Shown here in pieces: positions 52,796-64,000 of a stretch of DNA of 64,000 nucleotides. Location: the NCBI GenBank assembly GCA_963682055.1, contig OY821741.1:14575197-14639196 (forward strand). Direction: 5' to 3'. The notes below the pieces were generated by a model that saw only the letters and a program-made list of their open reading frames with translations, ran no database searches and was not told the origin of the DNA. Source of the DNA: Primula veris. Its lineage: Eukaryota; Streptophyta; Magnoliopsida; Ericales; Primulaceae. A program made the position numbers and the translations under genes. Numbering within the stretch: the first letter of the stretch is position 1; each line of letters opens with the position of its first letter.

Positions 52796-53060
52796 TCTTA
52801 CATCTCATTATGAACCTTATGTCGTAAAATTTAGTGAAGCGTGCTGACAAAGTGAAGAGGATTATGCAAACCGGCAGGATATCCATCCGGAGAATGTTTT
52901 GCCGTTTCAGCTATGGTTTCAGTAGCATCATCATATGCTCTTAAAGAGGCAATAGTTCCAGCACGGTCTTAAGCACGTTCAGTTAGCCGTTTATGTCACC
53001 GATCCATTTCCACAAAGTCCATGGCTGCTGAAGTAGATGAAAAATCCGATGTAGGCATAC
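52796..53060 (-). pseudogene. Unrecognised gene remnant interrupted by the gypsy element
   Basis: On minus, a frame beginning MPTSDFSSTSAAMDFVEMDR continues through RAGTIASLRAYDDATETIAE to AKHSPDGYPAG, with two in-frame stops. Composition looks coding (helical, charged) and GC is above the surroundings. The sequence continues on the far side of the gypsy insertion (about 35350-35453) without a clear frame. I do not recognise the family. Confidence 0.35.
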
Positions 53061-54354
53061 GGAGAAATGTGTTGATTTGCGAATACTTGATAACATGGAA
53101 ATCAAATTGAGAAATTCATGTCTGACAGTGTTGTTCAATTCTTATCCTTAAAAATAAATACGTGAGTTGGAAACTTATCAGCAACACGAAATTACAATAA
53201 ACAACATAAATTAAATTATAAATTAAAAGTAATGATAATATAAAAATTATTAACTGAGATAGCTAGGACATTCGATTGTAAATTTTAACAAATTTTATGT
53301 AGGATTTATCACTTCATCAAAATTTTGTTAGAAATTTAGGATATTGAGGATGAAACATGTGTTATCACGAACGGGCCAAATGATAAACCGTTGAAGGGCT
53401 CAATTCACCGATTTTATGGTTCCACCTCGTTCATCCGTATTGTCTAAATCACTTGATATCTTATAAATATAGAATTTTACTGTTAAGAAAATAATAATTA
53501 CAAGCAAGCTATTTCTCAAAATATGATCGCATTTACCAACATATTATCGATTCAACGAGTAACCAAATAGTGCAAATAAAATAATAAAAAGCAAGTTAAA
53601 CAAAATTGTGTTTTGAAATGGTAACTACAAGGTTTGTGAAGAATTTAGATTATAATATATATAATTCAGAAATATTATAATAAATCGAGCTCCTCTGCCT
53701 AGTTATTTTTGTACAAGAAGAGTAAATATAAGAATTATATTCAATAAGTACTTGTATTTATTTTGTTATCAATCGATGAAAGGGCTCGGTTAACCAAATT
53801 TTACTTAATATTATTATTTTCACTTTTGAGAATCCCAATGTAGAACGGGGACTATTTTTTTGTGACTATGGGGGTTGAAAGGATAAATTCGATATTTTGT
53901 TCTAATATATTTGCTAAAATATAATTTTTTTTCTCAATATACATGGATTGTTGATTTTAGCCTACTGTGTACTAGCTGCTACTCTAAAGAAGTTCTTCTT
54001 GATTGCCACTGAAATAGACTCTTTTATATGATCTCTAGCTAACAACCCCGGGCAATATTGTTCGCGTTCTTTTATTAAACAATTTAAATTATTTTCAACA
54101 ATTTTGTTAGTCTTAAAATTGACATTCATTGTTCTTTTATTAGGAATAACCTCTACTTTATTCTTTTTTTTTTTTTTTTGCATGATGTGATTAAATCTAG
54201 TATAAGTTTGTGACTTAATAAAGTTTTTCTTGGAATGAGATTATTCTATTACTTCCTATTTTCATCTTTTAAAAAAATTTAGCATGCACACATGATTCAG
54301 TTGATATGGAATTTTTTTCACTTGCTTCAAAATTTTAACTTTCTAGTTCGAATA
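53061..54354. other. AT-rich intergenic sequence
   Basis: No gene or element end recognised; a T run at 54165-54179. Confidence 0.5.
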
Positions 54355-55060
54355 AAAGTCAAAGATTTCATCATTTTGTTGATAATTACTTTTACAAAAA
54401 ATTTATTTTCTTAATTTCATTACTTTTTAGGAATTTAATTGTTTATTTGGCATTTTAAAAAGATATAATTCAAAAAAATGTTTGTTTTTTAATAAAAAAA
54501 TTGAGTTTCAAGTTATAAATATATAGAATCAGTGAGAATTAGAGATAATTTTTGTAGAGACAATCAAATTTTATCTCCAAATGATAACTTTTTGGGACAA
54601 AAATAATCTTTTAGACACAAAAATAAATTTTTTGTCTCTAAATCTAACTTTTAGGCATATAATTTAAAAATATTATCTCCAAATACAACCTCATATAAGT
54701 ACATAAGGAGACAATTTAATTTCGTCTCACAAATTATTTGGAGACAAATTTTAATTGTTTCCTTATGTTCGTATGAGATTGTATTTGGAGAAAAAAAATT
54801 AAATTATGTGTCTAAATGTTATATTTGGTTAAAAAAAATATTTTTTTGTCTAAAATATTATTTTTTTTCCAAAAAGTTACCATTTGAAAATAAATTTTGA
54901 TTGTCTCTAAAAATATTATTCCTAATTCTTAATTTTATTGTAGTGTTATAAAAAAATTTAGAATAAAAAATCAATGATTTAGTAAGAAACAAGGTATTAT
55001 TTGCTTAACTATATAAAAAAAAAATAGTTTGGTACATCATTTAACAATTTTGATCCATCA
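54355..55060. repeat. Dispersed AT-rich repeat carrying a foldback MITE
   Basis: The flanks 54355-54520 and 54946-55060 match 14877-15190 (AAGTCA.AGATTTCA.CATTTTGTT, AAGTTATAAATA, AAAAAATCAATGATTTA, AACTATA). The extra sequence between them is the MITE at about 54521-54945. Confidence 0.65.
54521..54945. mobile_element. Foldback MITE of about 425 bp, CACTA-like terminus
   Basis: Two arms of about 200 bp are imperfect inverted copies (AGAGACAATCAAA, AACTTTTTGG, TCTCCAAATACAA, CATAAGGA.ACAAT in mirror order), meeting near 54730. The right end reads GTAGTG, the complement of CACTAC; the left end has diverged. No coding capacity. RNA from it would form a long hairpin suited to small-RNA production. 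Confidence 0.75.
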
Positions 55061-56010
55061 TTTATAAAATGTAACTTAGCTTGTCATAGACTCACAGTGT
55101 TATTATTGCCTATTAGTTGCTTAGTGATAAATCATTTCAAACTTACTCCTCAAAATAGTCTTGCATGTGCTTGCTATATAATATTAATAACCAAACAAAC
55201 TAAAAAAATTACATTTTTTTGAGAATCTACCCCATAAAAGTCTAAAGACGATGTTGCATTATTAGTGCCATATTAAAAACTCTAAAGATAGACTATATTA
55301 TATGAATTACGGAAAACACTTTTATATAATTAGATAGATTAATTTCTTGACAAAAAGTATAGTACAAATTTGTAATGTCACACATACATATTGTTTAGAC
55401 TTCTTCTATTGTTAGATAAATTAATTTCTCGATAAAATAATAATATGTTTTTTTCTTACAAATGAGAAAGAATAAACATGTAACATATCAAGCCTACTAC
55501 CATGAATGCAATCCTTAAAACTATGAATACAAAATAATTAGAAACCAAAACTTGGATTACCAATAATGTAATTTCCCAAAAGAGTAAAGAGAAAGAGCAA
55601 GATAAAAAAAAAAACGCTTTGCTCAGGACGGTCCTAGGGTCAGCCAATTAATCTTCTGAACTTAGATACTGACCGACCGATAGGTGAATTATTTTTTGAA
55701 AGTAGAACACAACTTGCTTGAATTTTGAGTTTGTATTAAGTTTAATCACGCTTTATATAAATTATAATAATTATTACATTTTTATTCAATTTTTATTTTG
55801 GTTGTGTTTGACTATTTTTTAATAAAGTAAAATAAGTGACGAAATTTTGACAGGGCTGTGATGCGAAAATCTTAGGACCGGTCTGAGCCTTTGCTCATGA
55901 CCCATTAGAGCAAGCACTTTAGGTTCCGGACGTTATTTACTAAAATTAAGATAAAACTGTCATTTATCAGTTTTATATTTCAGTTATAAACTTGCACAAA
56001 TAAACGGCTT
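55061..56010. other. AT-rich intergenic sequence
   Basis: Nothing recognised. Confidence 0.5.
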
Positions 56011-56332
56011 CCTTTTAAACTTCCTTATTCTTTTATAGTTATTTTTTTTTTAATAATATTTTCCTCTCTTGAGATGCATAAACGTGCTAACAACTATTCT
56101 AAATGAATATGGGGAAATTTTTTTGGTTTATTGAATTTGAGTAAGATTTAACAACAATCCTATTGGCACTGCTTTTTAAACTTCCTTATTCTTTTATAGT
56201 TATTTTTTTTTAATAATATTTTCCTCTCTTGAGATGCATAAACGTGCTAACAACTATTCTAAATGAATATGGGGAATTTTTTTTGGTTTATTGAATTTGA
56301 GTAAGATTTAACAACAATCCTATTGGCACTGC
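56011..56332. repeat. 161-bp tandem duplication
   Basis: The unit (TTTTAAACTTCCTTATTC ... CCTATTGGCACTGC) is present twice with a period of 161 bp; the copies differ only by one or two bases in homopolymer runs, so the event is recent. Confidence 0.92.
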
Positions 56333-57256
56333 TAACCTAGCAGTCCTTGTAAACGAGTGACTTGGATTATATGCTTTTTACCTGGTTCAAACTAGGTTAA
56401 ATTAAAAAAATATATTACTTTTAAAACTAAATTAATAAAAACATACCTAAACAAATTCTAATTAACAAAAAATACTTAAAAGTTCATATTCTCATTTGTA
56501 TATTTCATATACTTATTCCAAAAGTTCGTACACTTAATTGAAAGTTCATATCCTAATTTATATATATTTCATACTTTTATTCCAAAATTTTATACCATTA
56601 TTTTAAAAGTTTATAGCCTAATCCGTAAAGTTCATATCCCAATTTACAAAATTGATATACTTATTTACATAATTCATATATATAATTTTCAACTACGTAA
56701 TTTTAATTCACGGAGTTCATATACTTATTTTTCAACTTTATATACTAATTAACAAATTCAATCATTAACCGTCCTCCGATCTCGAACTTTCACGTAACCG
56801 TCGTGTACCTCTCATTCGACGACCGCATATCCGTCGGCATCAATCTCAAGTTTTCGACCTTACTCTACACACTTGCCGCCCACTCCGACGAATATCTCCG
56901 TCTCAATCTCCAATGAGGAGAGATATCAGAGAAAGAGAGCGAGGAGCAGAAAAAGATAAAAAATAAAAAATAAAAAATCAGAAATAGAGAGGAAAAATGA
57001 GAGATCGGAAAAAATGGAGAGAGAGAGGAGTATGAGAAGAGAGCAAGAAGGAGTATGAGAGAGATCTGAGAGAAAGTGAGAGGAAACAGAAAGAAAAGAG
57101 AATGAAAGGAGGAGAGAGAGGAAAGAGATAACAGTAATAAATGAAATTTTTTTATTTATTAATTATTAATTGAAAATATGTTTTTAATAATATAAATTTT
57201 GATGTTATATTTTTGTTAATATAATAGATGTAATTTATACTTATGTTTATATTTAT

Positions 57257-57300
<44 letters not shown>
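56333..57300. repeat. AT-rich region with degenerate GTTCATA repeats, GA-rich tract and (TA)n
   Basis: About 56480-56760 carries (A/G)AGTTCATA(T/C)(C/A)C-type repeats, the reverse of 26938-27150. 56890-57130 is GAGA-rich, and 57259-57298 is a TA microsatellite. The order repeat, GC-richer patch, GA tract mirrors 26230-27150, suggesting a second copy of the same non-autonomous element. Confidence 0.6.
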
Positions 57301-57302
<2 letters not shown>

Positions 57303-58709
57303 AACTACTTGGTAGTAGTCACCGGTTGATATAAAGCGAAAAACAAATTTTGATTTGTCCAAAAGAGAAACTTGTAAAAGACATATTTACTTACATGTTG
57401 TGGTTTAACTTGTTGGATACATACCTCCAAATTACATTATCCACCAAGCTAAACCACATCATGTGATATATACTTCCTAATAAAATGTCTTAGATATAAT
57501 GTAATTCCGAAGCCTTGTTTTTATTAGATTAGATTATATCAGACGTATTGATTCTCTTAATTTTCTTACTCCTAAATATTCACTAAACTAATACTGGTAT
57601 TCGCAGAAGTTGAGAAAAAATTATGCTCTTTGAAACCCAACACAAGAATTTTTTATAACGTAAAAGTTCTTCCTCTTTTTTTTACTATTTAACTATTCAC
57701 CTCAAAAAATTAAATTAAGCTGGAAATTTATGTTCTTGAAAACATACTATAAACTTCTTTTTTTATGTAAAGATTCTTATTTCTTTTACTAGTTAACTAT
57801 GCTCAGAGAATAAATTAAGCTGAAAGATATTTCTATTTACATTTAATTAAAACACTTAATTTAATTAGCATCCTTGACCTGCTTCCTTAATGTAGTACGT
57901 AGTAGTGACCAGAGTGATCAATGCTTCTTATGAAAAATAATTTCAACTTTTTAGAGAAGAAATTTTTGGCTCAATTTGTTCTATTGGACGTTCTAGAAAA
58001 CCAGCCAGTTTATTTCAATGTTTTTTTACGAAGTAGTGGATGCACTAGTGCGGATTCAAAAACTTCAAACTTACAAATTTACCGGAGAGAAAAAAAAAAT
58101 CACACTTTCATATAGCTTTTTATACGAAAAAAATCAAATCGTCACCCAAGGCATTCAGCTGCTTTGGCTAGGCAAAGGGCCGTCTCTAAATGTATATCAG
58201 ATGATGCGATGAATATGTTGTATTTTTTTGTCTTGTTTGGAGTTTAGCCAGGCAAAGAACCGAAAGGGAATTTATAGAATGTAGCATAAAATATAATTGA
58301 CATTAAAAACATGATAACTATTAATAAGTCTGAAGCATAATATTAATACTTATAAAACTATAATATCTTGATATTAAAATAATCTATAATATATTTTAAG
58401 TGAACATAATTTAGTATCAAGAGTGTCTTCTTAGAAATGTGGACCTTAATTGTCGTGGGAATTTCCGATGACCAATTTTGTATATTTACTTGTCGAGTCG
58501 ATTGTTCAACAACGCTCTCCTTAAAATCTATTCGTCCCCTACCATTGACTTCAAAAAATAGACGCTGAGCTCGCAGGATAAAACGACAAAACTGAAGTTG
58601 GAAAGCGAAAGCACACGCTCCTACCGACGAACCAGAAAATAGCAAGAGAATTTCACCTTAATTTTTTCTAAGAAAACTAAATGCAGAATATAAAGAGTGA
58701 GAGGGATAA

Positions 58710-58753
<44 letters not shown>

Positions 58754-59047
58754 GGATTTGGAAATGGAATGAATAAAAACATAGAGGAAGGGTTTAATTT
58801 ATAGAAAATGAAGGGGTGCAAATCTGAACAGGCGCTACTATTCAGAACAAGTGGAGTGAATCTGGACAGATTCAAAATATAGGGACATGTTTAGGAACAG
58901 ACACAACTGTTGGATCAGGGGAGTGAATCTGAACAGATTCAAAGTACAGGGACCTATTTGTCAAAAGATGAAACTGACGGATTAAGACCTTTAGGGAAAA
59001 ATATAGTGTTTCAGGAACACGGATTATTTGAGTAAAAATATTAGGTG
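57301..59047. other. AT-rich intergenic sequence with (TA)n at 58711-58747
   Basis: No convincing gene. 58830-58960 contains two imperfect copies of GTGAATCTG.ACAGATTCAAA. Confidence 0.5.
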
Positions 59048-59630
59048 TGTTGGGAACACGCACTTACGTATACACCACACCGCACCACGTCTTGCCTCGC
59101 TTGGCCATGACCACGGCCATGTGCCACGTGCCACGTATCACGTGTCACGGGTCGCGGTTAACGAACTACAGGTGGCGGGTCACGGGCTCGGGCTCTAGTC
59201 GGTTTTCCCAACCGTCGACGTGAGGGTCAAATGTCAAATCCGAGACGGGACTCGAGTAAGACTCATCCCAATCGCGTGCGAAAAGGTTGGATTCCCACCC
59301 CCAACCATTAAGCCCATGGTGGGTGTATATGAACAACACTCAACTCTCACAAAACCCACCAATGTGGGATAAAGGTTTCCAAATTCTTTTGTAAAAGTGA
59401 GTTACAAGAAACTCTTTCCGGATTTTACGTGACCTCAAAAATGGAGCCTAATATCTTTCACTCCCATTATCAGTTTTAAACGTGTGACATAGCGTTTTGA
59501 AGCTCATATAACATACTTTAATTAGGCACCAACCACGTTCCGTTTCATAGTACTTAACATGTTTAAACCGGTCCTCAAAACTGGACAAAACCGGTTTGGG
59601 TATATTACATATATAACTATAATTCCAACA
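59048..59630 (-). repeat. 3' LTR of a copia element, minus strand, 583 bp
   Basis: On minus it begins TGTTGGAATTAT at 59630, directly after the polypurine tract CATATGGGGGAT (59642-59631), and ends TTCCCAACA at 59048. The matching 5' LTR is not found in the window. Confidence 0.75.
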
Positions 59631-61459
59631 ATCCCCCATATGAATGATATTTTCCTACTTCCTAAACCAAAAACTAAATGCCTATGCAAAGGAAATAAAC
59701 TCGCATAAACTTGTTGCATATGGGAAGGTTGTTTTTCGAGCATTGAACCTCCCGTAGTGAAATACCATAAGATATACTCGCCAATCAGTGAACGCAATGT
59801 CTTGAATTGTTTGGCTTAAGGTGCATACCAAGACAATGATACTCACACAACTCATTTCTTTTGCTATCTGTTTTGGTTCCAAAAATTCAAGTGTCCATTA
59901 TGGCCCTGTACGTGCCGGGCTATTCTTCGAGTGCTCTTAGAGAACTTAGAATGATTTATTCTCATGGATGCGGCCAAACATCTCACTCGATATAGTGATA
60001 TTTTATGAGGGTAACCTGCATTACCCACTTGTTTAGTTCAAGTATAAGGATCATTAAAATCAAATCTTATCCTATCATTAGTACAGGTGTATCACTATGT
60101 CACCGTAGGACCTAAGCAGTAATATTTCCCTAGTGATTTTGGTCGGAACCCCTCCCACAACTTTGTTGTCTCCTTGAACCTAGATCTTGGGATCTCCAGT
60201 CAACTAGGTAGAGTTACTATTGTAGCGGTTTTCCTTTAGCGGCTCATAAAGGCTCATTCCCTTCTTGATGACTTCAACATTGCTCCTGTGTGGATCCACG
60301 CATTTATGACATGATCATATTGAATCATTCAAGCATACGATTTTAGAGTAATCGCCTGACCCTCTGTTGCTCTATATAGTGACCTCAAGTCTAATGTACA
60401 GCGCATATCATGTCTTAATGTCTCTCAAGCTAATCGAGACATGTCAGCCTCATCGTTGGGTCTTCTCTATCTAACTATGGGTTGTGAGTCCATAGTTGAC
60501 TTCGACCCTAACTTTTGAGAAATCAAGGACATCTTATTTTCACTTTTATATAGTTTTAATATGTCTTAGATATCGAGTTTCCATTAATGCACCATCCTGT
60601 GATATCTCAATATTTGTTGCAGTGCAAGCTATAATCTGAAGACTATAATTTTTACTAATTCCTTTCTGGGATTGCTAAGTGAGTTCACTCACTCACGTTT
60701 TTGTATGCATCTTACATAATGTGTATATTTATTAGTCACAACCTTTTCTTTAATGTGCAGGACAATTAAATAATATTCTAGAAAGAATATCTCTATGTAT
60801 TATACCGTCTTGAGTTATTAAACATGATTTGGTCATATCTAATTTCTTTTTAGTGATCACATTTATTGCATTAGTAATGCCTAATAATATTGTCCATTTT
60901 TTTTTTATCAGACTTTGTTTGACATCGATCCTTTCTAGGATCATTTAAATACACAACATGATTAACTAATTTGCATACGACACAAACAACTTTAAATAAC
61001 TTGGTTTGCTGAGATTTCAAGTTCCCTCTGGGTTACCAGAACTCTTTCCCCCCCCCCCCCCCCGACAGATAAGTTTGTCCGCCTTATAACTATTTTTTTC
61101 AGGAACTTGTCAATTGTATGGTGAGGTTGACTTGCCCCCAATTGTCACCTTAGCTTGTGTTGGAAAGTAAGACTTTCTTTATAAACACTCATACTAGCTT
61201 TTAGTCATTCTTCAAAATAGGTTTTTTATAACCCTTGGTGCATAGTGAGAACGCAACAAATCAAACAATCGGTTTTTATTTTATAGTGATTTTTAATTTT
61301 CCAAAAAATACCAATTAAAATATACTTGTAATTCAATCACAAACAAAAATTGGAAATGAACACATACCAAAAGACTAATAAACAAAAATTGTATTCATTA
61401 AACTTATAAAAAATTGTAACTAAAGTATACTACATACAAGTGAGTTTCACCAACAAAAC
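59631..61459 (-). other. Long non-coding region between gag-protease and 3' LTR of the copia element
   Basis: About 1.8 kb in which integrase, RT and RNase H would be expected but no motif is recognised on either strand. It contains a C17 run at 61048-61064 and short hairpins (for example AACTATGG/CCATAGTT near 60480). Confidence 0.6.
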
Positions 61460-62716
61460 TAAAAAATAAAATACGTTATGTGTTACATCCAAGAAAAACC
61501 AACTAATCTATACTTCATCATACACAATGCGAACAACGTTAAGTTTGAACATGCCTTTACTCACATAGCATTTCCCACATACATTCCTCCTTTACATGAG
61601 TACCATTGTATCCGAGTTAAGCACCATCTTGAATCCCTTCTTACTAAGTATGGAGACATTAAGTTCTTGTGGATTTCTGGTACATGGAGTACATTGGCCA
61701 GTGTAAGATTCTTTTCTGAATTGAGTTTGAGAACCACGGTCCCTTTTCCTTCCACCTTGGAAATGGATGCGCTGCCCATGTAGCATAACTCGTTCTCCAG
61801 TGCTTGGTAGATGTTGAACAACCTTCTGTCAGAACAGACGTGTTGGGTAGCCCCAGTGTCTATCCATCATTCCTTTAGACGATGATCTACGAGATTGATC
61901 TCAATCCAAGGAACAAGAAACACCGTTGCTGCTAAGTTAACTTCATCCAATTTTTAACACAAAGGCGTGGATTCAATCATGTGAGTGTGATTTGATCTCT
62001 TATCATGTATCTTATTTCTCCTCATGTTCTGACATTCCCTTTCGTAGTGTCTGAATTTTCCACATGCAAAGCATTTTCCTTTGAATTTTTTCCTTGGATC
62101 GTTCGGCCTGTTCGGTCTTGAACTTGACCCCACATAGTTCTTTTGATTGTGGTTTGTAACTTCCACAATGTTTGTCCTTGCCTGATGACCACCAATAACC
62201 CTTCCCTCCATAGGCCTGTTATCCTCCTCTATCCTCAACCTTAGTATCAAGTCCTCTAGACTCATTTCTTTTCTCTTATCGATAAGGTAGTTTTTGAACT
62301 CTCTTCAGGAGGGTGGTAATTTGTCAATGATGGATGCCGCTTGAAAAGCATCATTTGTCTCCATACCCTCGGAGGTGAGATCAAAGATTATAACTTGAAG
62401 GTCCTCTGCTTGGATGACTACGGATTTGGTGTCCACCATTTTGTATCCCATGAATTTGCTAACGACAAACTTTTTGGTCCCAACATCCTCTGTCCTATAC
62501 TTTTTATCGAGACTGTCCAGAGTTCCTTTGCCGACTTATTTAGGCAGTATACCCCAAAAAGGTTATTGTCCAGGCCTGTCAGGATATAATTTCTGATAGC
62601 TAGTCTACATGTTTCCATGCCTCTACATTTGCCATTGATTCGGCGGCAAGCACATTAGCTGTTTCGTGTGCACTCGGGGCACTCCCGCTTGCCATGTTTG
62701 GAGTAGGAATTGTCAT
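61460..62716 (-). pseudogene. gag: copia gag and protease, broken; pol missing
   Basis: Starting near ATG 62716 (MTIPTPNMASGSAPSAHE), the minus strand encodes UBN2-like Gag pieces (RLAIRNYILTGLDNNLFGVY), a zinc knuckle CFACGKFRHYEREC near 62060 and a protease motif WIDTGATQHVCSD near 61850, then VLKLNSEKNLTLANVLHVPEIHKNLMS. Stops and frameshifts separate the pieces. Integrase, RT and RNase H do not follow, so this looks like a gag-protease-only derivative comparable to TR-GAG elements. Confidence 0.75.
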
Positions 62717-64000
62717 TTTCTCTTTGCTTGATTGTCGAAGAATGACAATATGAGAATTAGGGTCAAACTATATAAATATAGAAATATTTGTTTATCATGA
62801 TACATAAGTAATTAAAAAAAAAAAAACTATTAATAAGAAAATTCTAATGATTATGTCTCCAAACACAAATCTTTCCTAATAATTTTATCTCATAAATAAT
62901 CGTGACGACGAACTTTTAAAGACGGACATGCATTCTAAGATCAACATATTCTTATAAAATTTTCTATCAACCTGAGCCCCGCCACTCGCAGTGCTCGCAA
63001 TGTTTTGGCCACTGCCAATCATAACTGCGCCCTGTACAATTCCTGAAGGAACGATGGGACTTTGATCCTCATTAGTCATTTGAAATGACAATATAAAAAT
63101 ATTTAGTTTCTCGCAAGAAAACTAATATTCTTAATCGCAAATACTAATTATAACTTAATTAGTTTGCTTGAAAGAATAGCGCCCAAAAAACAATTAACCG
63201 AGATTATAGCGTGAAAACCAAATTACTTTTGATTTCACTAAGAACTCTTTTAATTTCTAGAATAAAATGTTTAAACTCAAATCGGAGTTATTTTATTTGC
63301 AAACCCAATTTATACTAAACGTAAAACCTAATCCTAACATACACCCTCGTCTAGTCGCAATGGATAACCCCCGTTACCTTTGAGCGTATAGGAGATGATT
63401 TTGGTACGAACCCGCTAGTGGTGGTTTCCTCTTCTTCTTCTTCTCTTTTCTCTCTTTTCTCTCTTACTTTTGGCTGATTTTAGGTTTGTTTTTTTGAAAG
63501 AAGTGGGCTGATTTTTTGTTTAGAAAAAACTGTTTTTAGATAGTTTGTGGAAGCGAACTATTTGGTCCCCAAAGTTCTAAAAGCTAACTTTTAATCAAAA
63601 TTATTAATAAACTACTCAAAAATAACAAATCTTTAGAAACAAAACTATTGGGTTCTTTTTATTTATAAAATTAGTAACAGGTTTTTAAAATAAAGCTTTT
63701 TGGAAGAGTTTCGGTTTTTTGGCTAAAAATTAGTCGAGTGACCGGTTTTTGGTAAAATTTGAATAAAACGTTTTTGGATAAATTAATTACTAATTAAAAC
63801 ATTTATAAAAATACGGGATGTTACAAACTCACTTGGTAAAAACTCTCACATAGCCATCTTGGAAAACGAATTCAAAGCTGCCGTTGCTTTTTTTAAATAA
63901 TTTCTCTCTTTATACACTTACAATAATTATATGTATAAAAATATAACTTGTTGGTTTAGTTTTCTTTTAATCAATAGTATAAAACTTAAAATATGTTCCA
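62717..64000. other. Leader side of the copia element and AT-rich sequence to the window end
   Basis: No LTR or tRNA-primer site is recognised here, so the 5' end of the element at 59-62.7 kb is probably outside the window or deleted. A TC-rich tract lies at 63430-63466. A small minus-strand open frame at 62885-63091 is of doubtful meaning. Confidence 0.45.

Noticed and set aside
58018..58212. Small ORFs at 57.9-58.2 kb
   Set aside because: Short, AT-rich, no promoter, domain or paralogue seen.

Overview
This window comes from a flowering-plant nuclear genome. It is intron-containing, AT-rich and built almost entirely from plant transposable elements nested in one another: Ty1/copia and Ty3/gypsy LTR retrotransposons, Cassandra TRIMs carrying 5S-like sequence, a Mutator-like element (MULE), hAT- and CACTA-type MITEs and a Helitron end. 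I found no intact ordinary host gene and no tRNA or genuine rRNA gene. The species cannot be named from what is visible. Splice models and percent similarities were read by eye.

Layout. 1-7.7 kb: decayed Sirevirus-like copia element on +, with gag, protease, integrase, RT and RNase H, an extra ORF after pol (two stops), a polypurine tract and the start of a 3' LTR. It is invaded by a Cassandra TRIM (2943-3390) and holds a related LTR fragment without the 5S box (from 7382). 7.7-14.2 kb: duplicated non-TE sequence with three copies of a Ser/Lys-rich protein fragment, an hAT MITE (10503-10960) and a 1321-bp solo LTR with perfect target-site duplication (12723-14043). 15.3-15.8 kb: CACTA MITE and Cassandra solo LTR.

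15890-24159: the best-preserved DNA transposon, a MULE with 1.07-kb terminal inverted repeats (TIRs) and a perfect 9-bp target duplication. It has two convergent genes. The left one is a four-exon plant mobile domain (PMD) gene with one internal stop. The right one is a four-exon, fully open 1002-aa protein combining a FAR1-like zinc finger, MULE transposase, SWIM finger and OTU protease. Each TIR carries the 5' leader, a leader intron and the start codon, so both genes should share one duplicated promoter.

25.4-27.4 kb: Helitron 3' end on the minus strand plus degenerate tandem repeats. 27469-34420: a 6.95-kb copia-type element on minus with intact ends and target duplication but no recognisable coding domain. 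Its interior holds many short hairpins whose stems differ while the loop (ACGACAGG on +) is shared.

35459-52790: a young 17.3-kb Ty3/gypsy element of the Tat lineage. It has near-identical 568-bp LTRs, perfect target duplication, an intact 1972-aa gag-pol and 3' tandem repeats. About 9 kb on the opposite strand carries a four-exon gene plus seven small coiled-coil ORFs, most with their own TATA box.

52.8-59 kb: AT-rich sequence with a broken gene remnant, a foldback MITE (its near-empty paralogue lies at 14.9 kb), a 161-bp tandem duplication and microsatellites. 59048-62716: a copia derivative on minus that keeps only gag and protease.
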